Source: an uncultured Kiloniellales bacterium (lineage in GTDB: Bacteria; Pseudomonadota; Alphaproteobacteria; Kiloniellales; JAKSDN01). Taken from it: DNA of 10,539 nt. Positions 1 through 8,384 of this stretch are shown one piece after another. A model generated the notes under the pieces. That model did not search any database. It was given only the letters and a program-made list of their open reading frames with translations, and was not told where the DNA came from. How positions within the stretch are numbered: the first letter of the stretch is position 1; each line of letters starts with the position of its first letter. The stretch spans positions 1 through 10,539 of the forward strand of contig CALJXB010000410.1 in the NCBI GenBank assembly GCA_937974415.1. Direction: 5' to 3'. Both the position numbers and the translations under genes were made by a program.

Positions 1-705
1 AAACACCGTGGGCAGGTCGTGTTCGTGGATCGAGATCAGGCTGAGTGCGCGGGTCCCGTCGATCCGCCCGAGGCGCTCCACCACCCGGGCCGCCCGGACC
101 GCGAGCCGGCGATGGGAGGCTTTCGGCTCGACCAGGACCAGCTCGCCGGGCCGCGCCCCCGCCGCGTCCTCGGGGTCGAGCGAAAAGTCGGCCCTGGCCC
201 GGCGGTCGGTCGGGTGCACGCGCCCGCCGCGCCCATCGCGTTCGGAGACGCCGATGATCCGCTTCGGGACCCCGGCGAGCACCCGCATGGTACTGGCCCC
301 GTAGACCCCCTCGGCGACCCGGCGCAGGCGGGCCAGCACCCGGTCGCCAGGGCCGGCCGCGCCCCTTCGACGGTCGGGCGAGACATAGATTCTGGGCGGC
401 GCCGCTTCCTGGTGCCACATGGCGGGCTTGGCCAGGACCTCGCCGTCCGGGTCGGTCCCGGTGATCTCCAGGACCATCACCGGCGGCAATTCGCCGGCCG
501 CCAGATAGCGCCGCTTGGCGCCGACCTGGAGCTCGCCCGAGCGGCCCAGCTCCTTGAGGAGCTCCTTGAGGGCGAGGCGCTCGGCCCCGCGGATCTGAAA
601 GGCGCGGGCGATTTCCCGCTTGCCGACCGGGCCTTTGGACTCGCGTATGAAGGCGAGCACTTCCTCGCGGGTGGGAAAGGGACGCTCGGGGGGCTTGCCG
701 GCCAT
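1..705 (-). CDS. rnr: RNase R, N-terminal part (gene runs off the left edge)
   Basis: RNase R is a processive 3'-to-5' exoribonuclease that degrades structured RNA in the cytoplasm. Only the first 235 codons are inside the window, and the frame stays open to base 1. Residues 13-70 form the winged-helix start of the family (EEVLAFIRES, then GPVGKREIARAF and LKELLKELGRSGEL). Residues about 75-215 fit the two cold-shock/OB-type RNA-binding domains. The last visible residues (ALSLISIHEHDLPTVF) match the segment that precedes the catalytic RNB domain in alphaproteobacterial RNase R; the catalytic aspartates are therefore outside. The ATG at 705 is the first start after the topA stop, 14 bp away, with no good Shine-Dalgarno, so translation probably depends on readthrough or coupling from topA. 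Family identity is secure from sequence pattern; the intactness of the rest cannot be judged. Confidence 0.93.
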   Translation of the reverse strand, partial: MAGKPPERPFPTREEVLAFIRESKGPVGKREIARAFQIRGAERLALKELLKELGRSGELQVGAKRRYLAAGELPPVMVLEITGTDPDGEVLAKPAMWHQEAAPPRIYVSPDRRRGAAGPGDRVLARLRRVAEGVYGASTMRVLAGVPKRIIGVSERDGRGGRVHPTDRRARADFSLDPEDAAGARPGELVLVEPKASHRRLAVRAARVVERLGRIDGTRALSLISIHEHDLPTVF

Positions 706-719
706 ATTCGAGACCGCGG

Positions 720-3410
<2,691 letters not shown>

Positions 3411-3759
3411 CTGGTGCAATCGGAGTCCCACATCAAACGTGCAGCCATAACGGCGTGCCGCAACGAAACGCAAGCAAAACCATGGCGCTTCACGTCCCGA
3501 CCCACCCCGTCCGCTTTCGGACCGGCGGAGGACAATTGGCATTCGAAGGGGGTTTCGTCAACCATCCCGCCCGGTGTATCGGCGCTATTCGCCATGACCG
3601 GTTTCCGAATCCACGCGGAAGCATTACCATGGCAGACACGCCTCGGCGATTAGGGCCGTGGCCGATTTAGTCGGGACCGTGGGCCACCGCAAGGCCGGCT
3701 TGAAGCGGTTCGATTTTGGATTTGCGCCTCGCGGATCGAGCATGGGGCGGCAGGTTTTC
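3411..3759. other. Divergent intergenic region between topA and the unknown gene
   Basis: This stretch separates the divergent topA (minus) and unknown gene (plus) and should hold both promoters. I see no convincing -35/-10 pair: the best minus-strand match is TTGCGT-N18-TATGGC, only 3 of 6 bases at each box. GANTC methylation-type sites occur at 3423-3427 and 3607-3611. A 5-bp hairpin (GTCCG/CGGAC, loop CTTT) lies at 3509-3522. The open frame of the unknown gene can be extended back to a GTG at 3658, so the true non-coding part may be as short as 247 bp. Short open frames here look random, and no RNA gene is recognisable. Confidence 0.5.
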
Positions 3760-4368
3760 ATGGTGGATTACAAGTTGCTGGTCAAAGTGATTTCCTCCCT
3801 CGGCGAGGCGCCGCAGGGCGGCGAGGACATGGACATCCGAATCTCCGTAGCGCTGGGTGAAATGCAAAGCGGCTCGGCGAAGCTGCTGCGCCTCTTCGTC
3901 GAGGAAGGCTACGATTGGAGCGTGATCTCGAGCCTGCTGGACGAGCAGGTGCCGCCCTACACCACCGCGCTCGATGCCGGCGTGCGAGGCGAGAACATCG
4001 TCGGCGTGCTGTATTCGCGCAAGCGGAGGCGCTGGGCCGCGATCCACCGCGGGCCGGACGGCCGCGAAGAGGGGCCGGTGTGGGCGGCCAGCGAGGCGCT
4101 CGCCAGGCGCGCGGCGGGCCTCGCCGGCGTGCTGGCCCAGGCGCGCATGGGCCGAGATCAGCAGGCCCTGCCCGAGCTGCCGGACAAGCCGCCGCGCCGC
4201 CCCCTGGATGTGCCGGCGGATGTGTCGTCGGATGGGTCGTCGGATGGGTCGGCCGATGGGCCGGCGGGCGCGGCGACGGATCCGGTGCCAGGCCAGGGGG
4301 GCGACGAGCCGGCGGGTGCGGGCCCTGAGACCGAGGAAGACCTTCCCGATTGGAAGATTTTATTTTAA
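3760..4368 (+). CDS. Conserved-looking unknown protein upstream of mipZ; possible ABA-sandwich-like domain
   Basis: I do not firmly recognise this 202-residue protein. Its first ~130 residues look globular: MDIRISVALGEM (24-35), an extended middle segment, PYTTALDAG (66-74), a basic strand YSRKRRRWAAIHRG (85-98) and a final helix SEALARRAAGLAGVLAQ (111-127). The order of an LDxxxAxALG-like helix, PYTxxLDA, and a small-residue helix vaguely recalls the phage ABA-sandwich family (DUF2591 type); this is a tentative memory-based resemblance. Residues about 135-195 are acidic, Pro/Gly/Asp-rich and disordered, ending in the hydrophobic tip DWKILF. No signal peptide or membrane segment is seen. The ATG at 3760 follows a weak GGCAGG and starts just before the well-formed part. 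ATG 3742 and GTG 3658 are alternative in-frame starts. mipZ begins 25 bp downstream on the same strand, so the two are probably co-transcribed. The final codons (TTA TTT TAA) are unusually AT-rich for this DNA. Confidence 0.75.
   Translation: MVDYKLLVKVISSLGEAPQGGEDMDIRISVALGEMQSGSAKLLRLFVEEGYDWSVISSLLDEQVPPYTTALDAGVRGENIVGVLYSRKRRRWAAIHRGPDGREEGPVWAASEALARRAAGLAGVLAQARMGRDQQALPELPDKPPRRPLDVPADVSSDGSSDGSADGPAGAATDPVPGQGGDEPAGAGPETEEDLPDWKILF
4207..4266 (+). repeat. Five tandem 12-bp units in the unknown gene
   Basis: Five head-to-tail degenerate copies of a 12-bp unit (third copy GATGGGTCGTCG) start at 4207, 4219, 4231, 4243 and 4255. They code for Asp-(Val/Gly)-(Pro/Ser)-(Ala/Ser) repeats in the disordered tail. 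The period is a multiple of three, so copy-number change would keep the frame. Confidence 0.85.
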
Positions 4369-4393
4369 GTGACATTTTTCCGGACATTTCAGA

Positions 4394-5260
4394 GTGGATT
4401 CGCTTGACGAGACAGCGACGGCAGGCCCCCAACGGCCCCATGTGCGGCCCCATGTGATCGTTGTCGGCAACGAGAAGGGCGGCACGGGCAAGTCCACCAC
4501 GGCCATGCACATGATCGTCGGGCTGCTGAAGTTGGGCTACCGGGTCGGCAGCATCGACGTGGACGGCCGCCAGGGCACGCTGTCCACCTATATCGACAAC
4601 CGGGCGGCCTACGCCCAGCGTAGCGGCGCCCCTTTGGCCATGCCGGAGCACCGCAGGATCGCGCCTGCCGAAGGCGAACTGCGGGACCAGGAAACCGCCG
4701 ATGACGGCGCCCGCTTCATCAAGGCCATTTCGGAGCTTTCCCGCCAGCAGGTCATCGTCATCGACACGCCGGGCAGCGAAAACAATCTGACGCGCCTCGC
4801 CCACAATGAAGCCGATATCCTTATCACGCCGCTCAACGACAGCTTTGTGGACATCGACGTCTTGGCCAAGGTCGACCGCGAGCGGCGGGCGGTTCAGGCG
4901 CCCAGCGTCTATACCCAGATGGTGTGGGAGCAGAACAACCGGCGCGTCGTGGAGGGGCGGGCGCCGATCGACTGGGTGGTGATGCGCAACCGCATGACCC
5001 ACATCGACGCCCGTAACAAGCGTGACATCGTCTCCCTGTTGGACAAGCTGGCGACGCGCATCGGCTTCCGGCTGGCGCCCGGATTCGGCGAGCGTATGGT
5101 CTACCGGGAGCTGTTCCTCAGAGGGCTGACCCTGTTCGACCTGGAGCCAGGCGACGAAGGCTACATGGAGTCGCCGAGCCACGCCGCGGCACGCCAAGAG
5201 GTCGCCGCGCTGCTGGCTGCGATCGGCGTGCCGATCGGCGCCCGATCCCCTTTGCCGTAG
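4394..5260 (+). CDS. mipZ: MipZ, division-plane positioning ATPase
   Basis: MipZ is a ParA/MinD-type ATPase that binds ParB near the chromosome origins, forms a polar gradient and inhibits FtsZ assembly away from midcell. The 288-residue product has the family pattern throughout: VIVVGNEKGGTGKSTTAMH (21-39) with the deviant Walker A and signature Lys28; IDVDGRQGTLSTYIDNR (54-70), where Asp57 aligns with Caulobacter Asp42 needed for hydrolysis; Walker B VIVIDTPGSE (120-129); TPLNDSFVDID (145-155); MVWEQ (176-180); DWVVMRNRM (193-201); GFRLAPGFGERMVYREL (224-240); and HAAARQEVAALL (263-274). Length is normal for the family. The GTG at 4394 lacks a strong Shine-Dalgarno (only CGGA 9 nt upstream) and gives an N-terminal extension of about 15 residues compared with Caulobacter MipZ; later in-frame GTG codons are possible starts. 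It sits 25 bp after the unknown gene and converges on the SPOR gene. Confidence 0.95.
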   Translation: MDSLDETATAGPQRPHVRPHVIVVGNEKGGTGKSTTAMHMIVGLLKLGYRVGSIDVDGRQGTLSTYIDNRAAYAQRSGAPLAMPEHRRIAPAEGELRDQETADDGARFIKAISELSRQQVIVIDTPGSENNLTRLAHNEADILITPLNDSFVDIDVLAKVDRERRAVQAPSVYTQMVWEQNNRRVVEGRAPIDWVVMRNRMTHIDARNKRDIVSLLDKLATRIGFRLAPGFGERMVYRELFLRGLTLFDLEPGDEGYMESPSHAAARQEVAALLAAIGVPIGARSPLP

Positions 5261-5316
5261 GGCTCAATTGGCCCAGCGGGCCCGGCTGCCCAGGCGCGCT
5301 AGCGGGCCAAGTGCGC
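5261..5316. other. Convergent gap with three AGCGGGCC copies
   Basis: The short gap between convergent mipZ and the SPOR gene carries AGCGGGCC at 5275-5282 and 5301-5308, with a third copy at 5319-5326 overlapping the SPOR gene's stop region. GGCCC-AGC-GGGCC (5270-5282) can form a 5-bp hairpin. No T-run follows in either direction, so this is not a canonical intrinsic terminator, though the GC-rich structure may slow polymerases from both sides. Confidence 0.35.
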
Positions 5317-7446
5317 TCAGCGGGCCATGGCGAGGCAGTCGCGTTCGCGCTCCTGGAAGCGGCTGCAGACGGTGCGGGCCTCGGCCAGGGTGGTGAAGGG
5401 GCCCAGGCGCACCCGGTAGAAGGTCCCCTGATCGGCAATATCGACCTGCTGCACGAAGACTTCGTGGCCGGTCAGGAGGTCCGAGAAGCGTTCCTCGAGC
5501 ACGGTCTGTTCGCGCACCGCGGTTTCGGGATTCAAGAAGGAGGCGAACTGGATCACGTAGTCGCCGCCGGCCGGCACCGCCCTCGCGATTTGGGTCTCGG
5601 CGGGCGGTTCCGGCTTTGGCGCGGGTGCGGGCACTGTCGCCGTGGCCTCGGCGGCGGGCTCAGACGCCGACTCTTCGGCCGGCTCCTCTGCGGTCGCTTG
5701 AGTGGAATCCCCGCCTGGCGCCGGCGTAGCGGCGGCCACGGCCTGGTCTGCCGGGCTTGGCGCGACCGCCGGCTGTTCCGCGGACGATCCACCCGGTTCG
5801 GCAGGGCTTCGCGAAACCGAGGCGTCGGACTGCACCGGCGTTTGCGGCACGGCAGCGGCGAGCTGCTCGGGCGCCTCGAAATCCTCGGCCAAATCCTCGG
5901 AGAAGTCCGTGCCCTCCGGCGCCGCTGTCATGAGATTCTCGAGCTCGGCCTCGGTCTCCGGCCCTTCAGACTGGAGAGACCCGCCTTCGGTCACCAGAAC
6001 CGGCTCGCTGCTCACTTCCGAGCCCTGGTTCTTGATCCGGAGGCCGATCTCATGGCGCCCGCCGGAAAGCGGGTCCTGGGACACGAAGGTCCAGAGCCCA
6101 TAGATGTCGGCCGTGACGGTGCCGAGCGGCTCGCCGTTGTCCAGCACGGTCAACTCGGTGCCGGGCGCGGCGCGCCCCGCCACCACCGCCTTGCCGTCTG
6201 GGTCGATCCGCATGAAGTCGACGATCGGCTCGCGGTCCGAATCGAGCGCGTTCGGCGCCCCTGGCTCGGGCAGCGCCGCCAGTTGCGATGCCCCCGGCGC
6301 GTCGCCCGCCGCGTCGCCCAGTACGTCGCCCAGTGGGTCGCCGGGTGCGGCCTCTTCGGGTTGCAGCCCCGCCGCACTGTCGTTGCCGAGGTCGCTTCCG
6401 GCCGGCGCGACTGGGACATCCTGCTGGCCGGGGAGCGAGGCGGACATGTCCGGGTCGCCGGCCGCCGGCTCGTCGAGGTCTTGGGCGAGCTGGGCGGTCT
6501 GCCGATCCTCGCCGGGGATCGGGATGATCCCGACCGCGAGGCCCGCCACCAAGAGGACGGCGCAGGCCGTGATCCCCGCCGGCAAGAGCCAGCGGGCGCC
6601 GGACAAGCGGCGCAAGTCGATACCGGTCTCCAGTCGAGCCAGCAGGTCCTGGAAGCGGTCGGGTTGCCCCGCGGACGGGTCGGGCTGCCGGTTGGGGTCC
6701 TGCCAATCGGGAGTTTGCCAATCGGGAGCCTGCCAGTCGGCTGGCGCGGCAGCTTCCGCCGGTTTCTCCGGAACCGCCAGGTCGTCGGATTCCGCCGCGC
6801 CGAAATCCGGTTGTGCCGGGTCAGGTGTAGCCGAGATCTCTTCGCTCGGCGCCGGCTCCTCCGGTCCCGGCTCGGATGCTGCCATGGACGCGCCCTCGGG
6901 AGAACGGGCGCCGGCTTCCGGTTCGGAGTCCGGAGTGTCGGGCCAGTCCTCGAAGGCAATCGAATCGGGAATGCGCAACGGCTGGTCCTGGAGATTGGCG
7001 ACTGGCAGGAACACGCCGACCGGCGTCGCGCGACGGCCGGAGGCGTCGGGCGCCCCGATCGTCTCATCGCCCGAAATCGGCCGGCCGATGCGGGTGACCG
7101 GCTCCGCCACGAAGGATGCGGCGCTGGCCGAGGCATCGCTCGGTCGGTTCACGCCCCGGTCCTCGCCCCGGTCCTCGCCCCGGTCCTCTTCCCGGTCCTC
7201 GGATGGGCCTTGGCTGGCTGGCTGTGAGCCGGGTGCGTTGGCGTCTGCGGCCGCGTCGTCGTCCGGCCTCGGCATGACCGCGCTGGAGCCAAACAGGTCG
7301 GGGCGCGTGTGCAGCCCCGATGGTCGCTTTTCCTCGCCCGCGTCGGCTGCAGCGGGCTCGCTGGGCCGGGTCTGGGCCAGCGGACGGGCGGCGCCCTTAT
7401 CGGCGAGCGGGGGAAGGTCGTGCGGGGGTTTGTGGTTCTCTGCCAT
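5317..7446 (-). CDS. Single-pass membrane protein with Ig-like and C-terminal SPOR domains
   Basis: The 709-residue protein has a long, mostly disordered cytoplasmic part (1-285), rich in Pro, Ala and Asp/Glu but with less repetitive islands at about 40-60 and 117-170. A juxtamembrane helix (about 262-285, DRFQDLLARLETGIDLRRL) leads into one transmembrane segment (about 286-309). After a periplasmic linker comes an Ig-like beta domain (about 407-475, with DPDGKAVVAGRAAPGTELTVLDN), of the kind found next to LysM in alphaproteobacterial cell-wall proteins. A Pro/Ala/Glu linker leads to a SPOR domain (about 628-706: DYVIQFASF, FYRVRLGPF, AEAR). Cys694 and Cys704 probably form the disulfide seen in several SPOR domains. 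SPOR domains bind denuded glycan at division septa, so a septal role is likely; no enzyme domain is visible. The ATG lies one base after the stop of the upstream ParA gene, with GGAG 6 nt upstream inside that gene, indicating translational coupling. A FtsN-like role is possible, but FtsN usually lacks the Ig domain. Confidence 0.92.
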   Translation of the reverse strand: MAENHKPPHDLPPLADKGAARPLAQTRPSEPAAADAGEEKRPSGLHTRPDLFGSSAVMPRPDDDAAADANAPGSQPASQGPSEDREEDRGEDRGEDRGVNRPSDASASAASFVAEPVTRIGRPISGDETIGAPDASGRRATPVGVFLPVANLQDQPLRIPDSIAFEDWPDTPDSEPEAGARSPEGASMAASEPGPEEPAPSEEISATPDPAQPDFGAAESDDLAVPEKPAEAAAPADWQAPDWQTPDWQDPNRQPDPSAGQPDRFQDLLARLETGIDLRRLSGARWLLPAGITACAVLLVAGLAVGIIPIPGEDRQTAQLAQDLDEPAAGDPDMSASLPGQQDVPVAPAGSDLGNDSAAGLQPEEAAPGDPLGDVLGDAAGDAPGASQLAALPEPGAPNALDSDREPIVDFMRIDPDGKAVVAGRAAPGTELTVLDNGEPLGTVTADIYGLWTFVSQDPLSGGRHEIGLRIKNQGSEVSSEPVLVTEGGSLQSEGPETEAELENLMTAAPEGTDFSEDLAEDFEAPEQLAAAVPQTPVQSDASVSRSPAEPGGSSAEQPAVAPSPADQAVAAATPAPGGDSTQATAEEPAEESASEPAAEATATVPAPAPKPEPPAETQIARAVPAGGDYVIQFASFLNPETAVREQTVLEERFSDLLTGHEVFVQQVDIADQGTFYRVRLGPFTTLAEARTVCSRFQERERDCLAMAR
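6295..6342 (-). repeat. 12-bp repeats coding GD-rich linker of the SPOR protein
   Basis: Four in-frame 12-bp units code for GDPL, GDVL, GDAA and GDAP (residues 369-384) in the periplasmic linker between the membrane helix and the Ig-like domain. The plus-strand hallmark is GTCGCC every 12 bases, at 6301, 6313, 6325 and 6337. Confidence 0.75.
6694..6738 (-). repeat. 15-bp repeats coding WQxPD units
   Basis: Three 15-bp units code for WQAPD, WQTPD and WQDPN (residues 238-252, preceded by Asp237) in the cytoplasmic part, shortly before the juxtamembrane helix. The regular tryptophans in an otherwise disordered region could form a short docking motif; that is inference. Confidence 0.7.
7153..7200 (-). 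repeat. Four tandem 12-bp units coding EDRG repeats
   Basis: Three identical copies of GCCCCGGTCCTC (7153, 7165, 7177) and one near copy (7189) are read on the minus strand as DREEDRGEDRGEDRG, at residues about 84-98 of the SPOR protein. The perfect identity of three copies, including third codon positions, indicates recent duplication by slippage or unequal exchange. Confidence 0.9.
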
Positions 7447-7447
7447 T

Positions 7448-8152
7448 TCAGGCTCCAGTTGCGCCGAAGGCGGATAGCGGCGGTTCGGGCGCCGCGAGGC
7501 CCGGGACGATCGGCAAGCCGGGGCTGTGGGGCTGCCGCTCCAGGCGGGATTCCAGATAGGCCCAGAGTTGGGCGATTTCGCTCGACGACCGCGAAGTGCC
7601 GGGCAGCTCCATGACCGTTCGTCCGTCGATCATGCTGCTGGCGAAGTCCACCCTTTGGTGCAGGATCGACGGCGCAAGGGGGCCGTATTGGGAGACCAGG
7701 GAAATCGCCTCGGTTGTGATTCGGGCGCGCGGCGGCGCGGCGTTCATCACGAAGATGAGCGGCTTGCCCAAGTGCTCGACCAGTTTCACCGTGGTGCCGA
7801 TCGACCTGAGGTCATGGGGGCTCGGGCGGGTCGGGATGACCACCAGGTCGGCGAGGCCGATGAGATTGCCGACCCGGGTGGTCAGCGCTGCCGGGGTGTC
7901 GACGACCAGGAGCGCCATGCCGTGGGCGCGCAGGCGTTCGAGGGCCTCCGGCAGGTCGTCGAGCCCGGCTTGCACGAAATGGGGAGTTTCGGCCGCCCGC
8001 AGGTTCCACCAATCCGCGAGGCTGCCTTGGGGATCGGAATCGATCAGGGCGACCGGACCGGCACCGCTCATCTCGGCCTGCACGGCGAGGTGACCGGCGA
8101 GGGTGGTCTTGCCGGAACCTCCTTTGCGCGACGCGAGGACGACGATCCGCAT
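7448..8152 (-). CDS. Orphan ParA-family ATPase
   Basis: The 234-residue product is a ParA/MinD-type P-loop ATPase; such proteins dimerise on ATP, usually bind DNA or membrane, and position a cargo. Visible motifs are the deviant Walker A KGGSGKTT (10-17, signature Lys10, catalytic Lys15), IDSDPQGSLADWW (37-49), Walker B LLVVDTPA (81-88) and a late RVDFASSMIDGRTVMEL segment (167-183). There is no N-terminal helix-turn-helix and no ParB gene nearby, so it is unlikely to be the chromosomal ParA; the closest match in form is the small orphan ParA group. A Pro-rich tail (about 208-234) follows the fold. The ATG at 8152 starts the beta-strand before Walker A; the only upstream in-frame start is a TTG at 8191 giving a basic extension, and is less likely. 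Its stop is one base before the SPOR gene start. The cargo is unknown; the coupled SPOR protein is the obvious candidate. Confidence 0.92.
   Translation of the reverse strand: MRIVVLASRKGGSGKTTLAGHLAVQAEMSGAGPVALIDSDPQGSLADWWNLRAAETPHFVQAGLDDLPEALERLRAHGMALLVVDTPAALTTRVGNLIGLADLVVIPTRPSPHDLRSIGTTVKLVEHLGKPLIFVMNAAPPRARITTEAISLVSQYGPLAPSILHQRVDFASSMIDGRTVMELPGTSRSSSEIAQLWAYLESRLERQPHSPGLPIVPGLAAPEPPLSAFGATGA
7453..7456 (-). promoter_or_regulatory. Ribosome binding site of the SPOR gene inside parA
   Basis: GGAG (minus strand) lies 6 nt before the SPOR gene ATG and within the last codons of the ParA gene. With the TGA-A-ATG junction it indicates translational reinitiation or coupling, which would tie the amounts of the two proteins together. 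Confidence 0.65.
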
Positions 8153-8294
8153 GACTCCGTGACGACTCCTTGACCTTTCCTGCCTCCCCAATGTCTCCGG
8201 GATGGCGGCTACACAATCTCCTCGAAGGGAACAAGCAAGATCTGGCCGGACGACCCTGTTATTACTAGATATACATATGAGCGACTAACCGCCT
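8153..8294 (-). promoter_or_regulatory. Leader of the parA–SPOR operon
   Basis: If the promoter at 8295-8323 is used, transcription would start near 8288 and leave a leader of about 135 nt before the parA ATG. AAGGAG (minus strand, 8166-8171) lies 13 nt from the ATG, slightly far; CGGAG at 8155-8159 is only 2 nt away. Two GACTC sites (8153-8157 and 8164-8168, GANTC type) overlap the ribosome-binding stretch. No riboswitch fold is recognised. Confidence 0.45.
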
Positions 8295-8323
8295 ACTATA
8301 TAGAGTAGAACATAAAATGTCCA
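8295..8323 (-). promoter_or_regulatory. Sigma70-type promoter for the parA–SPOR operon
   Basis: On the minus strand TGGACA (8318-8323) and TATAGT (8295-8300) each match 5 of 6 consensus bases and are separated by 17 nt. They sit in an AT-rich island (about 8258-8320) that stands out from the GC-rich surroundings. The island lies between the dprA stop and the parA start, so it most plausibly drives parA and the coupled SPOR gene. Confidence 0.6.
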
Positions 8324-8384
8324 AGCCCAAGTATTGGGGTCAGGAAGGCGTCTCAATTCTCGCCCCGGTGCGCGAATCGACGGT

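Noticed and set aside
3411..3542. 44-codon N-terminal extension of TopA
   Set aside because: The family begins at the MNVVVVESPAKAK start; the extension is Arg/Gly-rich, lacks any known targeting signal and lies in a promoter-bearing gap.
3782..5197. 471-codon minus-strand open frame opposite the unknown gene and mipZ
   Set aside because: mipZ on the plus strand is unambiguous, and the opposite product has long Pro/Arg low-complexity runs typical of shadows.
7153..7200. CRISPR-like array
   Set aside because: The units are directly adjacent 12-mers with no spacers, in frame in a coding region, so this is a minisatellite.
5311..7477. Two long plus-strand open frames opposite the SPOR gene
   Set aside because: Their products are Gly/Arg- or Ser-rich with no domains, while the minus strand encodes a TM segment, Ig-like and SPOR domains in order.
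8326..8338. Hairpin CCCAA-GTA-TTGGG as a dprA terminator
   Set aside because: The stem is only 5 bp with a 3-nt loop, and no real T-run follows on the minus strand.
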